Of a DNA stretch of 64,000 bases, positions 53,978 through 64,000 are shown piece by piece. The notes beneath the pieces were generated by a model that saw only the letters and a list, made by a program, of their open reading frames with translations, did not search any database and was not told the DNA's origin. Made by a program: the position numbers and the translations under genes. The DNA lies in contig NW_015971550.1 of assembly GCF_000182565.1 (NCBI RefSeq), forward strand, positions 48,579 through 112,578, in the 5' to 3' direction. The DNA comes from Spizellomyces punctatus DAOM BR117. Lineage: Eukaryota; Chytridiomycota; Chytridiomycetes; Spizellomycetales; Spizellomycetaceae. Positions within the stretch are counted from its first letter, which is position 1, and each line of letters begins with the position of its first letter.

Positions 53978-56661
53978 TCATCTCAACCAAAGGGGAGTTG
54001 CGTTGGGCTTCTCCCCTCCAAGTGATGATGAACTAGCTAAATGTGAACCAGCATTTTCTGCTAATGAAACATCTCGCTGACTTCCACGCCCACGTCCGCT
54101 TCTAGATTCTGCAAAGTTTGGCAAGTACCCGCCGTTTAACTTTTCGGTTGACGACGTAGTGGAAAAATTCCCTGAAATATTATTTTGCGACGAGGGTTTC
54201 GTCAAAAAGTCCAATTTGTGTGATTTCGCAGGTGTTGTAGTGTGTGAGATCTTTGAGGTCGTGACGTCGGAAGGTTGTACATGACTGGACGGTTTCGCCA
54301 ACTCCATCTCTGGGTGCTGTTTATCAGCAAGATCTGGCAGTGTGGTCAGGAACGTATTTGAACTCCTCACTGAGCCGGAACTCGGGAGGTCCTGCTTGGC
54401 CGCGGGAATATTGGTTGCAGACGGAGTGCCATCTTGCATAACTTCGTGACTAGTGTGTTGTGGCGGTTTCAATGTTGCTTCATAAGATTTCTTTGCGTTC
54501 ATTGATAATGGGTCTTGTTGAGGCTCCATCGAGGCAGTGGGTTTTGAGGTTGGTACAGGCGCAAAAAGATTAGGTTTGTGAATACTGGACTGTGCGATAT
54601 GAGACTTGGCCTGCAAGCTCGGTTTTGACAATGCGCTAGGGAGATTTCCTTCCTGGTAGGTGTCTTGATTGGCAACTGAAGGTGGTGCATCCACATCTGG
54701 ACTTGCCGGAAGTGTTGATTTCTTCCCCAAGGTCAGATGTTTGTTGACGGGTTTCGCAGACTGAAATGCCATATCAAGAATGCCTTCCGACTTTTCTTCC
54801 CCGCTTTGTGCAGATTCTTCTACTATTCCGCTGATCTCCTCCTCGTAATTCCCGCCAGTACTGAGATCCAGGTCCTTTTGTTTTTCCGGAACTGAAGCAT
54901 GAGATTCCTGCTGAGGTTTATCCACTACTCGAGCATTATTTGTCCTCGCTGTCGTTTTTAGGTGACTGGGAGAGAGGGACCGCGTGTCAGCTCTAGCTTT
55001 GTGTTTCTTTCCAATTCGGCCATCAAGGCTCTGCCGGACAGTAGGAACAGTTTTATGCACAGCTGCTGGGCGCTGGAGGGTTTTGGGATGACTTTTTTCT
55101 TCGGTCCACTCGTGCTGAGCTTTCGTCTCATAGTTATCACTATGACTCGGCTTCCGCCTTTGTCGGGCACCCGCTTGCGCGTAGATCGACAATGCAGCAT
55201 TCTCACGCTCACGATCCTTTGCAAAATCATCAAATCAGTACGGTCCCTTCTATCTAGGAGATACATACGGCGGTGACTTTAATTTACCTGCAATTTATGC
55301 ACATTCGTCTGATACTTTTCACGGAGTTCCTCCAATTCCGTCTGTCAAATCGGATGTGAGTTATTGGAGGTCCTGCTCGCCAAAACAACTTCTTCTCACC
55401 TGCAACAAAAGGATTTTCTTGTTTGCCTCTCGCAGATCACCGCTTTTTGCACCTTGTGTGTGCTTCAAAGTCTTTTCGAGCTCCTGTAACGGAGTGAAAG
55501 AAAAGGGTTAGGGTCACCTGGGATTGAGCTTAAAAATCCCTCGCATACCAACCGCAATAGTATGGTCGCGGTTTACTACATCTTTTCTCAGCCTTTCAAT
55601 CTCGTCCTTCAGTTTATCACTGTTTTCCAATTTCCTATTCTTGATCGTAGCTTGCATTGTGTGCACAAGCGTCTGTAAGCGAACGTTTTCTGCAACCTGT
55701 GCCTGCGCGTTGCGTTCGATGTGTCCCAGGCGCTCTTTGTCACGCAGTCGCTCTGTCTATAAATAATACGTTATGACTGGCCAACGACAAAGAACTGGCC
55801 GATAAACGCATCTGAGAAGTTTACAAACCTTCAGCACGCGCAACTCATCGTTTAATGACCTGACAAGCGCTGGTAAATCACCCTGCTCTTTTCCCATCTG
55901 CTGAATAGCTTTATCTTGGCGGTGGTTCACCTATAGAGCATGTAAAACTCGCTAAGATATGACTATTGTGTCGTAGAATGCATCCAATGATCAACTTACG
56001 ATCTTCATCGTTCGGCGTTCTTCATAGAGTTTCGCGATCTGGACCTTTTGTTCATCTATGATCCCCACTAACCGTGCAATTTCATCAAAGTTTGCGGCTG
56101 CCGCTAAAGACGCAGGATTAATTCCGGCAGGTCGGGGACGACTTGAGTATGGCGGAAATATGGATGTTGACTTGCTGTGTTTCCGAGCTGAAAGATGTCT
56201 TAACGTTTCAAGATCCGTTCTGTTAAAAAAGACCGGGATTTATGAACCCACCTACTGTGGAACCTCGTACAATACTGCTATTAGATTTTTTAAAAGGTGG
56301 CATTTTTTTTCCGGCAGAGCCTACTGCAGATTCTTTGGGTAAGCCAGGTCGCATTCCGATACGAAGAGGTCAATTTGCCCACCAACCTTGCCGTCCCTGT
56401 TTGGCGGCCGGGGACCTTTCTGTGGGACCATGGGAGCCTTTGGGTGCTCGTGAGAAGACTGAAGCAATTGAGGACCACATAACTGCATTTCAGCGCTCAT
56501 TGAAGCCAATTTCTCGTACCAATATTGCCTGGTGGTTGCTGTTGGCTCTTTCTTCGGTACGCTTCGTGGACCGGAAAGTCCGACAAGGAGTCATCCTGCA
56601 GATGCTCTACCCTCTTGTCAAAAGGAGGCTCCTCAAAGTCTGCATCGTATTCGTCGGCCAT
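53978..56661 (-). CDS. Lebercilin (LCA5)-domain ciliary protein
   Basis: Coiled-coil protein of the lebercilin family, associated in animals with the ciliary axoneme and intraflagellar transport. ATG 56661 opens the acidic MADEYDADFEEPPFDKR, a usual family start. After less certain small exons comes a helix ending KLYEERRTMKI. The diagnostic exon (about 55930-55830) reads VNHRQDKAIQQMGKEQGDLP then ALVRSLNDELRVLK, matching the family's RQ..AL....GELPQLI..HNNEVR.L. Next are TERLRDKERLGHIERNAQAQ, DKLKDEIERLRKDVVNRDHT, ELEKTLKHTQGAKSGDLREA and TELEELREKYQTNVHKLQ, then ALSIYAQAG, the equivalent of the ARNIYSNR end of the domain. The last exon (55192-53978) is a 400-residue disordered Ser/Lys-rich tail. 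Its presence fits a flagellated zoospore. Exon order near 56500-56240 is unresolved. Confidence 0.82.
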
Positions 56662-56871
56662 TGTAACCGGCAGACTGTAGTAAAAGCAATGGGAGTTACT
56701 TAAAGATCTACAGTACATACATGGAGCGGATCTCAGCTTATTTAAGCTAACCAGTGAGGTTCGAAACCGCTTCGAACGCATTCCACAAACCAAGCAGCCG
56801 ATGACGCATGCTGGAGAACTGAAGGCAAGCCCAAATACAATTGCAATTCCATCCCATTTATTTCATCAAGC

Positions 56872-58888
56872 ATGCCTTTCACCTCCCCGCCCCCACCAGG
56901 GATCTACCCAGCGCGTGCTACATATTCTAAAGATGAGCTTCGTGCCGCATATGTGGGTCGGTCTGTTGAAGAGCTCCGGACCCCCGCCTTTGTAAGTCAA
57001 GCACACCATGCAGCCATTCGCCGCTATTAAAATACCCTAACTCAGTAGAATTCGATAGCTGGTGGATCGTGCAAAAGTAGAACAAAACGCAAAAGAATTA
57101 ATTGACGCAGCAAAGGAGGCGGGCGTGGATGTTCGGGTGCATGTCAAGACACACAAGGTACGTCCAAAGGTAGCAGTCTTACCAGGCCAGAAGCATTTCT
57201 TGACTATGCTCTGATCTGATATGGATGATGCGTTGATGGAGCGCACCATTGGCAGAGTTATAAGAGAGACGAGTTGTTTGTCTATGATGTTCTATACGAC
57301 AACGTCTGGGGGTCTCAGATGTAATGTATCACGGTAATGATCGCTTGCATAGGGCTTTGGTTGCCCAAATGATGGTCATGATTCTTGAATTTGGTCCTTT
57401 TATATACAAAAAGATACATCACAATCATAATATTGGTTCTCAAGACGTTAAAAACGCGGTTGTCTAATGTGAATATCATTAATCCATTTGAACAGACGAT
57501 TGAAGGCGCACTACTTCAACTCGGCGATTCTCTCAGTTCGATAATTGTCAGTACTTTGGCAGAAGCACGGTACTTTGCCAACAGTGGCTTGTTTCAAGAT
57601 GTATGTGTCTATTGTGGGTTTTAGCATTCAACTGTTTGGCACCTGTTCTGATTATCACAACAAGATTTTGTATGCCGTACCATTGTCTCCCGACAAGATT
57701 CAAGAAGTTCACCAAGTGTCACAACGGATTGAAAAGTTCCATGTCATGGTCGACAATGACGTTATCATTGATGCGTTAGAGCGATATGCTATTGCGGTGG
57801 GTCCCACAGCCACATCGGCAGTTAATCCGAGCAGTGCTGTATCACAAGGGCGCGCTGCGCTAGATCCTGCTAAGCCGATGTTCAGGGCTTTCCTAAAGAT
57901 TGACACCGGATACGGGTAGGTTTTCTTCGCTTAGGTATGATTTAGGTCTCTGCGATGATGAATCTTCCGCTGTCATAGCCGAGCAGGAGTACCTTCGACA
58001 ACGTCCAACGCAATATCTCTTGCGTCGCGGCTCCACAGATCTGCCCATATATGTTTCTCTGGCCTTTATAGCCATAGTGGACATTCGTACGAAGCAGCAG
58101 ACGTCGCTGGTGCTCTCGCAACAGCCAAGGAAGAAGCTCGCCTGACACTGGCTCTAGCTCAGGAGCTTCGATCAATCGGTATAACTGCCCCTGTCGCAAG
58201 CGTGGGTGCAACTCCTAGTGTCAAAGCGCTGTTGGAAATGGCCGGCGCAGGACGAGAAGCAATATCAGAGGCAAGATTAGGCACAGTTGGCGATGCGCTT
58301 ATGAAAGAAGCCGGGGAGCTCGCAAATGACGTGGCAGCATCCGCCCTCCCAGACGACGAACAAGATGAAAAGAAGCACAAGGGCGGTTCAGATCAATCAG
58401 CTATCGGGGATGCGGCCTTGGTTGAAAATCCGACACATAACGATTTCAAACTTGAAGTACATCTCGGAAACTATATTTTTCTGGATATCCAGCAAATATC
58501 TGGTATGCCCTGGCCGATTTCGCGATGCGCGGCAACGATCCTATCCCGTGTTTTGAGTCAATATCCCCATCGGAATGAGGTTCTCATTGATGCGGGCGCG
58601 TTAGCTCTCAGCAAAGACGGTCCAGGAGCACGCGGTGCTAAGCTATATCCTGGATACGGCGTTTTAGCTGGCGATTATCTCGCACATAGAACTGTTAGTC
58701 GAGTCAGTCAAGAACATGGAGTTGTGGCGGGTCTTAGTCCGGAGGAAATTGAAGCATTCCTTGAGATTGGTACAACAGTGGAGATTGTACCGAATCATGC
58801 CTGTCTGGCCGCAGCAAATTTTGAATGGTATTATATTGTAGAGGAAGGGAAGGTGGTCGACGTCTGGGTGCCCTGTCGATCATGGTAA
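56872..58888 (+). CDS. DSD1: D-serine dehydratase / D-threonine aldolase family PLP enzyme
   Basis: Fold-III (alanine-racemase-like) PLP enzyme needing zinc; yeast Dsd1 converts D-serine to pyruvate and ammonia. The start MPFTSPPPPGIYPARATYSK at 56872 is set by reading back in frame from VEELRTPAF. Exon 2 gives LVDRAKVEQNAKELIDAAKE and VHVKTHK, whose Lys holds PLP. After a roughly 330-base intron come TIEGALLQLGDSLSSIIVST and LYAVPLSPDKIQEV, then FRAFLKIDTGYG. A long last exon has SVGATPSVKALLEM, the YIFLDIQQISGMPWP block, EVLIDAGALALSKDGPG, LYPGYGVL, SQEHGVVAGL and the zinc motif PNHACLAA (HxC), ending CRSW. An acidic insert (PDDEQDEKKHKGG) interrupts the barrel. D-threonine aldolase activity cannot be excluded. 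It faces malonyl-CoA decarboxylase, with stops about 50 bases apart. Confidence 0.88.
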
Positions 58889-58939
58889 TCTTTTGGTCAA
58901 TCGGCCGCAAGTGTACCGCAGATATACTGTAACCCTAAT

Positions 58940-61626
58940 CTATAATTTGGCCATCTGCACATCCCCTACACTTTTAACTAGTCGGAGTCTAGCGAAGTCT
59001 TTTCCCCCATGGACAGCTGTGCTTACTGCCCACTCGAGTGTCTGATCCACCGGCTCCATCACTGCAATCGTCCCGTCCAGCAGGTACAATTGGTTGTTTG
59101 TCTCGATTTCCGGGAGGACGTAATTGTAATTCACCATGATGCCATAAGATTGGCTCAACCCTTTCTCTGCAAAAGCGATGACAACAAGTATCAGAGGCAA
59201 GATATCAAAGAGTGCCCTAAGGAATATGAAACACCTGACGTATCTCCCATCCAATTGAGTCTGTGCATGCAGGCTCCATTGCGGATATGAAAGTTGCCTG
59301 GAAGTCGAAGTCAGCAACCACCTGGAACGCTGGTTTCCGCATATATCAAGATCAACTTACAAACGGGGTCCAGAGCAAATGATCGCTTCTTTTCAAACAG
59401 GAGATATCTAGGAAACCGGCATGAGGACCTGCGTTTCATTCCTTAGGTCACCGCAACCCTTGCTTACCGTGCGCATAATCGTAAGAGGATCGGCTTCAGA
59501 GTTTGGGATACGTTAGGGTCTTTATACCACGAGTTACCAGCCAAAATGTTCTGTAAACCGCAGGTTTTGTGATTAATGGCTTCAAGGATCAGCATCTATC
59601 ACAATGCCAACCTTAAGAATTAAGATATCATCGTCTGCAGCCCCCTTTCCCATCAGGCTTCTGAGTGCCTCAACTTCCTCCCCTAACAATAACGAGTCGC
59701 CCGATGGAACATTTCCACCGTTCAATCTCGTTTCCAGCCATTGGCGAAATCTGGGAATCGGTGATAACGTGCAAAACGTTTCGATGCTAGGTAAGACTTG
59801 CTGTATTTCCTTGACCACGCGTTTAATAAGAAAGTTGCCAAGATCGACTCCAGAGAGACCTATCAGAAGGCGATCAGTAATTGTCACAGAGCTTTATGTT
59901 GAGAACTAAATGTAGATCACGCACACCTCTTTGAGAGGATGAGATAGAATAGAATATGGCTACCGTTGGATCGGGCACCTCGGGAGACGGATCGTTGAGT
60001 ATGACCTAAGGGGTTATAGTCAGAAGGTCATCGCATTGGCTATGGAGGTTAGCTTCCGGTACTCACTTGCACATCTTCGGCAATCTCTCTCACCAGTGCC
60101 ACCTGGAAACCTCAATTGTCAATAAGCCATCATTCAACCTAGAATCGAGGGAGCTTACTTGGACGAATGTCAATGGCTCCTGCGGCATGCCTCTGTGGAA
60201 GAAGGAGTAGCACAGTCTTCCGGGTCCTAGACGCTGCTTCAAGGCTTGCCACGTCGGAACAGCGTGCACAGCTTCATATCGGACGATCTGGAGTACATGT
60301 TTTCGTTGTTAAGCCCATCTGACACGCGACAAGGTACATGCTGCAAGTGACCTTCTCAAGTACAGTGGCTGGGCTATTCCATGTAATCCTCTCCAGGTCC
60401 AGGAATCCAATTCCGAACCATCCTTGCAATTGGGTCTTGAGAGAATCACTCAAGCCACGGAGATATGGGTCGTTTCCATTGCGCCCTAGGATTTCCTAAG
60501 TTCCATGTTAAGCACGTTAACGCGCAACCCACATGTACCCATAGAACTCCTACCAGCACATTTGCCCGCATATTGACAAGGAACTGCATTCCTCCAGGTA
60601 GCTGGTTTATCCGTTCAAAAAATTTCTCGTAAAGAGGCTGTAGCGATTGCCGTAATATCTCTTCAGTTCGCATAAAACCCTTATCGCCTTTACCCTGCGA
60701 ATGCAGCCAATGGATGAAGTTCAATTTCTGACACAGCAAGATCCGAGCTATATTCTTACCGCGGATCTAGCATCAAGATACTTATGGGCAGCAGCAGCAA
60801 CCGCTTCCCGGTTGACATCTTCGCCATCAAGTATGAGATATGAATGCCTGAAGCCGAGGTATTGCGAGCACCTACCGAAATCCCGTCCCAAAATCCTAAG
60901 AAAGTTCGCTCGCCCTGCCTATGCAGGCCATCAGCATTACCGCAGAGTTCTCCTGCAACTGTTTTGCTCACCAAATCCAGCCCTTCGTAAAATTCGCAGC
61001 ATTGGCGCGCCAGTAGACTTGGTAAGATGTCGCCCTGCTCCCTACGAGTGGATATGGTACGCCGGAGCAGCCTCCGTATATCATGGTCATCTTGCACACT
61101 TAAGTTGGCATGGTCTGCCATTGAATCTGATGGTGTTTCTCCTCCACTATCGGTGGGATGCCCGAGCGTATACGATCCTAAAGCCATGCCATTACTAACG
61201 CGCGATCACAAATTATCCATCAGAGCGCTGGCATACCTGGTTCCCGGGAGAACTTCATTACGTCGTCCCAGTAGTTTGTCACAACCGTACTGGCAAGTTG
61301 TGGTATGGGCTGGGCTGATTCTGTGCGTTTAAAGCGCTTCGCACTAGCAGAGTCTGTGGTTTGTCTTGAAGTGACGACCCTCTAATAAGAAAAATATCAG
61401 ACTTACAACTGAGCATCCCTAACTCTTTCGCGGATTAGATGTGAGGGTATCCACCTCCGTCTCATAGATAGCACACCTTTCCCTTAACTTCGCCGGGGTG
61501 GAATTGACGTCCAGCGAATGGCTGAAAGTTGATGAGTTGTGAGTAGCAAGTCGGCTGCCACCTTCTCAATCCTGGCGTCGCAAAAGAAAGAACAATTCTG
61601 GCAGGCGCAGACAAAGGACGGAGCAT
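58940..61626 (-). CDS. Malonyl-CoA decarboxylase, with mitochondrial presequence and PTS1
   Basis: Converts malonyl-CoA to acetyl-CoA and CO2, relieving malonyl-CoA inhibition and feeding fatty-acid oxidation. ATG 61626 starts a basic, hydroxylated presequence (MLRPLSAPARIVLSFATPGL). Exon 1 ends GEVKGK at a GTGTGC donor and joins in phase RVVTSRQTTDSASAKRFK, then FSREPG joins SYTLGHPTDSGG. Later exons carry ARQCCEFYEGLD, EEILRQSLQPLYEKFFERIN, QLPGGMQFLVNMRANVL, then the catalytic-domain blocks GVDLGNFLIKRVVKEIQQVL, FCTLSPIPRFRQWL and KGLSQSYGIMVNYNYVLPEI, ending DVQMAKL-stop. AKL is a type-1 peroxisomal signal, so dual targeting is likely, as in mammals. Enzyme identity is firm. The two 5' exons are inferred from matching phases. 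Confidence 0.88.
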
Positions 61627-61885
61627 TTGAATAGGTTGTTGGCAGTCGTGTGATGGCGATGAGCTCAACAGAGCATGTCGATGTCGGCTGGGATTCCGAC
61701 AACACACGTGTCAGTCATTTGCTTAATTAGGCATCATGTGCAATATAACCTTTTTTGGTGAGATGGCATAAGCCAAGATCAACGTCCTTGGGGCTTTTTG
61801 CCAGGTGTCATTTCTACAATTCTTTCGCATCTGCTCAAGACAATATATGTGACAAGGGTTGATCGTCCACGCTAACGAGCAAGGA

Positions 61886-63467
61886 ATGCCTCCAACTACT
61901 TTGACTTTCAAGTTTCCACCCGAACTTCAAGGACTTTTGATAGGAATAGATGGCTCCAATATCAAATCTCTTCAAAACCAGAGGAACATATCCGTCACCC
62001 TTCCAAAGACTCGGGGAGTGATCACGCTTTCAGGTCAAGCAGATGATGTCAAGAGCGCTCAGGAAGCCATTTTGCATCGACTGTTTCGTAAGAGACTTCG
62101 GCACCCTATGTATGGATTTGTCGTTCAGATGCCTAAAGATGGAAAGGTTGAGTTTGTACCTATTAATGAAACGGAAGCGCAAGTTCAAGTGAGCAATGAT
62201 GAGGATGACGATGGTATAGATGAAAGTTTTACGGCGACGGCAATGGGAACCCGCGAGGACAATGTTGCAGAAGGATTTTATGTTTTGCGCTTCCTCAATA
62301 AGGACGGAACGAGTGCTTCACCAACGGAGTCGCCGGACCTAAAGAATTTATCGTTTCGAACACCTGGGGGCGCAGGCAAACAGGGACGGCCACTCGTTGA
62401 GCTACTTGACGCCAGCGATGCCACAAGTTTCTGGTCTTATATCACGCACACGCTCTGCAATGATATCAAACGCTCCCAGACTGCATTTGACGGGGCTATG
62501 ACGGATAAAACAATACTCCAAGCGTTCTGCTTATCCAAAACTCTCGTATTTCGAATCCAGCGCTCGCTTCTTGGACAGAAACTGTCGTTTTGGGAGTTTA
62601 AAAGTGCCATGGCAGAAGGAAGTGCTCGGCCCTTTGAAGCCGTGTACTCGCCGAAGAACGTGATAGAGCCTATCAGGGAAAGATTCATACAACCACTTGG
62701 TTCTACGGTGAGAAGATCACATAGCAAAGTCACACTGCAAGGTTGGCGCCGCTACGAGAACAATGCATGGGACAAGTGGGTGCATCAGGTACAAAGCCGA
62801 TACTTGAGTTTTGTTCATTGTGGGGGAATCTCACTTATGCTCAACGCATCAGCTTGCGATTCCACTCGAAGATGACGCTAACGTGCTCATTCTTCCCTGC
62901 AAGTTCTTTTTGGAAGCCGCTGTCAATAAACGTCGCTGCTTTATCGTCACACCAGATCTCCCTCTCGGTCTTGCAGTCCAACTCGTTATTCAGCCTGCGG
63001 CTACCCCTATTGACTCTCCTATTCTGCAAAACTACCTAGCAGATCTCTTTAACACAATTTGGCGCCAACCACCAACAACGTCGATGCCTGACTACAGATA
63101 CCTTCCAGCTCTGCCCCCCAACAGATGGTCTGAGGTAGTCAACATAGGGTCGGGAGTCCGAAATATCCAGCACCCTTCAGCAAACAGTGGAAGGCCTTTT
63201 GCTGCTCTTCCATTTTGGGTACGAACTGTGGATGTTTGGGAAAAAAGGACTGGATGCGAAAGTATGAAAATTGAACACAATGGAGATAATATACTTTTTA
63301 TGATTGGGATGCGAGGACGAGATGGGACCGTAGGAGAGATTAATGCTGGGACCAAGAAGGAATCTGCAAAACGTATTCAATCTTTGATTGCGAATGTCCT
63401 GGACCTATTTACATACAAATCAGCATATGGCACCGAAGAGAATGCCAACAAAACCGATGAGACATAG
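61886..63467 (+). CDS. KH-domain RNA-binding protein, function unknown
   Basis: Two exons joined by an intron of about 74 bases (donor GTACAAAG near 62790, acceptor ATCAG before LAIPLEDDANVLILP). ATG 61886 begins MPPTTLTFKFPPELQGLLIG. The N-terminal 70 residues form one KH domain with the GxxG loop IGIDGSNIKSL, then VTLPKTRGVITLSGQADDVK and AILHRL. The middle is a helical region (FWSYITHTLCNDIKRSQTAF). The C-terminal half is alpha/beta-like and ends with LFMIGMRGRDGTVGEINAG and IANVLDLFTYKSAYG. I do not recognise the C-terminal part. RNA binding follows from the KH fold; a cellular role cannot be given. Divergent from malonyl-CoA decarboxylase, 259 bases between ATGs. Confidence 0.8.
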
Positions 63468-63680
63468 GAGGCGTATCATGAAGCACGGTTTGTTCATTAA
63501 TGCAACGATGTGTGGACTGGAATGGCGAAGGTGAAGGCGTATCTGTACCAATATACATAATTTCATAGCATTTTTTACTTGCATTATACCAGGTATGAGA
63601 TTGTTTGTAATGTACTTGTGTGGCTGGAATTCGGCTTTCATTACTTTCAAACACATATAAAATCATATATCTCAAATTGA

Positions 63681-64000
63681 TTACTGAGTATTTGCAACGG
63701 ACATTGCTGCTGCGGCTGCTGCAGCTGCATTCTCTTCGTTCTTCTTCTTCACCCATACGTCATACTCCACTCGAATCCTCGCAGATCGTAGCCGGGCATC
63801 AGAAATATCTTCCATCTCAGAACCGCTTTTGTCAGGGAGCGGCGGATTACTTTCCGCTCCTACGTTTGAGGGTGTTGGTGTACTGCCATCTTGCCCTACA
63901 TGATTCAGCTCCTTTTCAGGTTGTACAGTTCCCTGCCTCTGAACACCGCGTTTTCTACTAGGGTCGCGACCATGCTCTACACCTGCTGCACGCAAGTCTC
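63681..64000 (-). CDS. C-terminal fragment of an unknown protein, cut by window edge
   Basis: Frame open from the right edge to a stop at 63681. It is polar and disordered (GRDPSRKRGVQRQG, SNPPLPDKSGSEMED), then a helix SDARLRSARIRVEYDVWVKK, a run of eight alanines and SVANTQ-stop. The acidic-to-basic helix and polyalanine suggest a nuclear protein tail, but no family is recognised. The 5' part lies outside the window. Confidence 0.5.
   Translation of the reverse strand, partial: DLRAAGVEHGRDPSRKRGVQRQGTVQPEKELNHVGQDGSTPTPSNVGAESNPPLPDKSGSEMEDISDARLRSARIRVEYDVWVKKKNEENAAAAAAAAMSVANTQ

Noticed and set aside
53809-54080. Overlapping plus-strand frames
   Set aside because: Partly antisense to the lebercilin-like C-terminal exon, no codon or family support.

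Overview
The window is nuclear DNA of a zoosporic (flagellated) early-diverging fungus, most likely a chytrid. Nearly all genes are split by short GT-AG introns, many of them 50 to 110 bases. The gene set is fungal: Met2, Snx41/Atg20, Yak1, a Ubc2/Ste50-type SAM-RA-SH3 adaptor, a Gbp2-like four-RRM protein, a Siw14-type phosphatase and a Dpp1-type lipid phosphatase. It also holds two genes that non-flagellated fungi normally lack: a lebercilin (LCA5)-domain ciliary protein and a myosin with tandem MyTH4-FERM modules.

Layout. 1-1.1 kb: 3' part of NAP1 (-). 2-3.3 kb: COP9 signalosome subunit CSN3 (+). 3.65-3.84 kb: possible one-TM micro-protein (-). 4.0-7.7 kb: BRE1 H2B ubiquitin ligase (-). 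7.9-8.15 kb: small Tom6-like gene (+). 8.3-10.2 kb: TBC Rab-GAP (-). 10.56-11.1 kb: ribosomal protein eL39 (+), whose first exon is only the ATG. 11.3-14.1 kb: SAM-RA-SH3-SH3 adaptor (-). 14.2-15.2 kb: RNF5/RNF185-type membrane RING ligase (+). 15.8-20.3 kb: RAD26/CSB (-). 21.0-22.5 kb: four-RRM protein (+). 22.8-24.2 kb: peroxisomal 2,4-dienoyl-CoA reductase (+). 24.4-26.1 kb: MET2 (-). 26.7-28.4 kb: PX-BAR sorting nexin (+). 28.7-29.7 kb: Mediator subunit MED18 (-). 30.0-32.8 kb: unrecognised cysteine-pair protein (+). 33.0-33.9 kb: Siw14-like phosphatase (+). 34.0-42.2 kb: MyTH4-FERM myosin (-). 42.7-43.1 kb: small unknown two-exon gene (+). 43.2-44.4 kb: PAP2 lipid phosphatase (-). 44.4-46.6 kb: unresolved stretch. 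46.6-52.4 kb: YAK1 kinase (+). 52.6-53.2 kb: weak candidate gene (-). 54.0-56.7 kb: lebercilin-like protein (-). 56.9-58.9 kb: D-serine dehydratase family (+). 58.9-61.6 kb: malonyl-CoA decarboxylase (-). 61.9-63.5 kb: KH-domain protein of unknown role (+). 63.7-64.0 kb: C-terminal end of an unknown gene (-).

There are no operons. Genes are compact and alternate in strand, giving several short divergent promoters (BRE1/TOM6-like, TBC/eL39, adaptor/RING, lebercilin/DSD1, MLYCD/KH) and tight convergent pairs (DSD1 and MLYCD stops are about 50 bases apart). Two enzymes of acyl-CoA metabolism carry C-terminal peroxisomal signals (SKL on the dienoyl-CoA reductase, AKL on malonyl-CoA decarboxylase). 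NAP1, BRE1, RAD26 and MED18 are chromatin and transcription proteins. No tRNA, rRNA, transposon, CRISPR or viral sequence was recognised. Several genes (eL39, Tom6-like, the small gene at 42.7 kb) are too short or too split for simple ORF scanning; I assembled them by hand from splice signals, so their exon edges are predictions.
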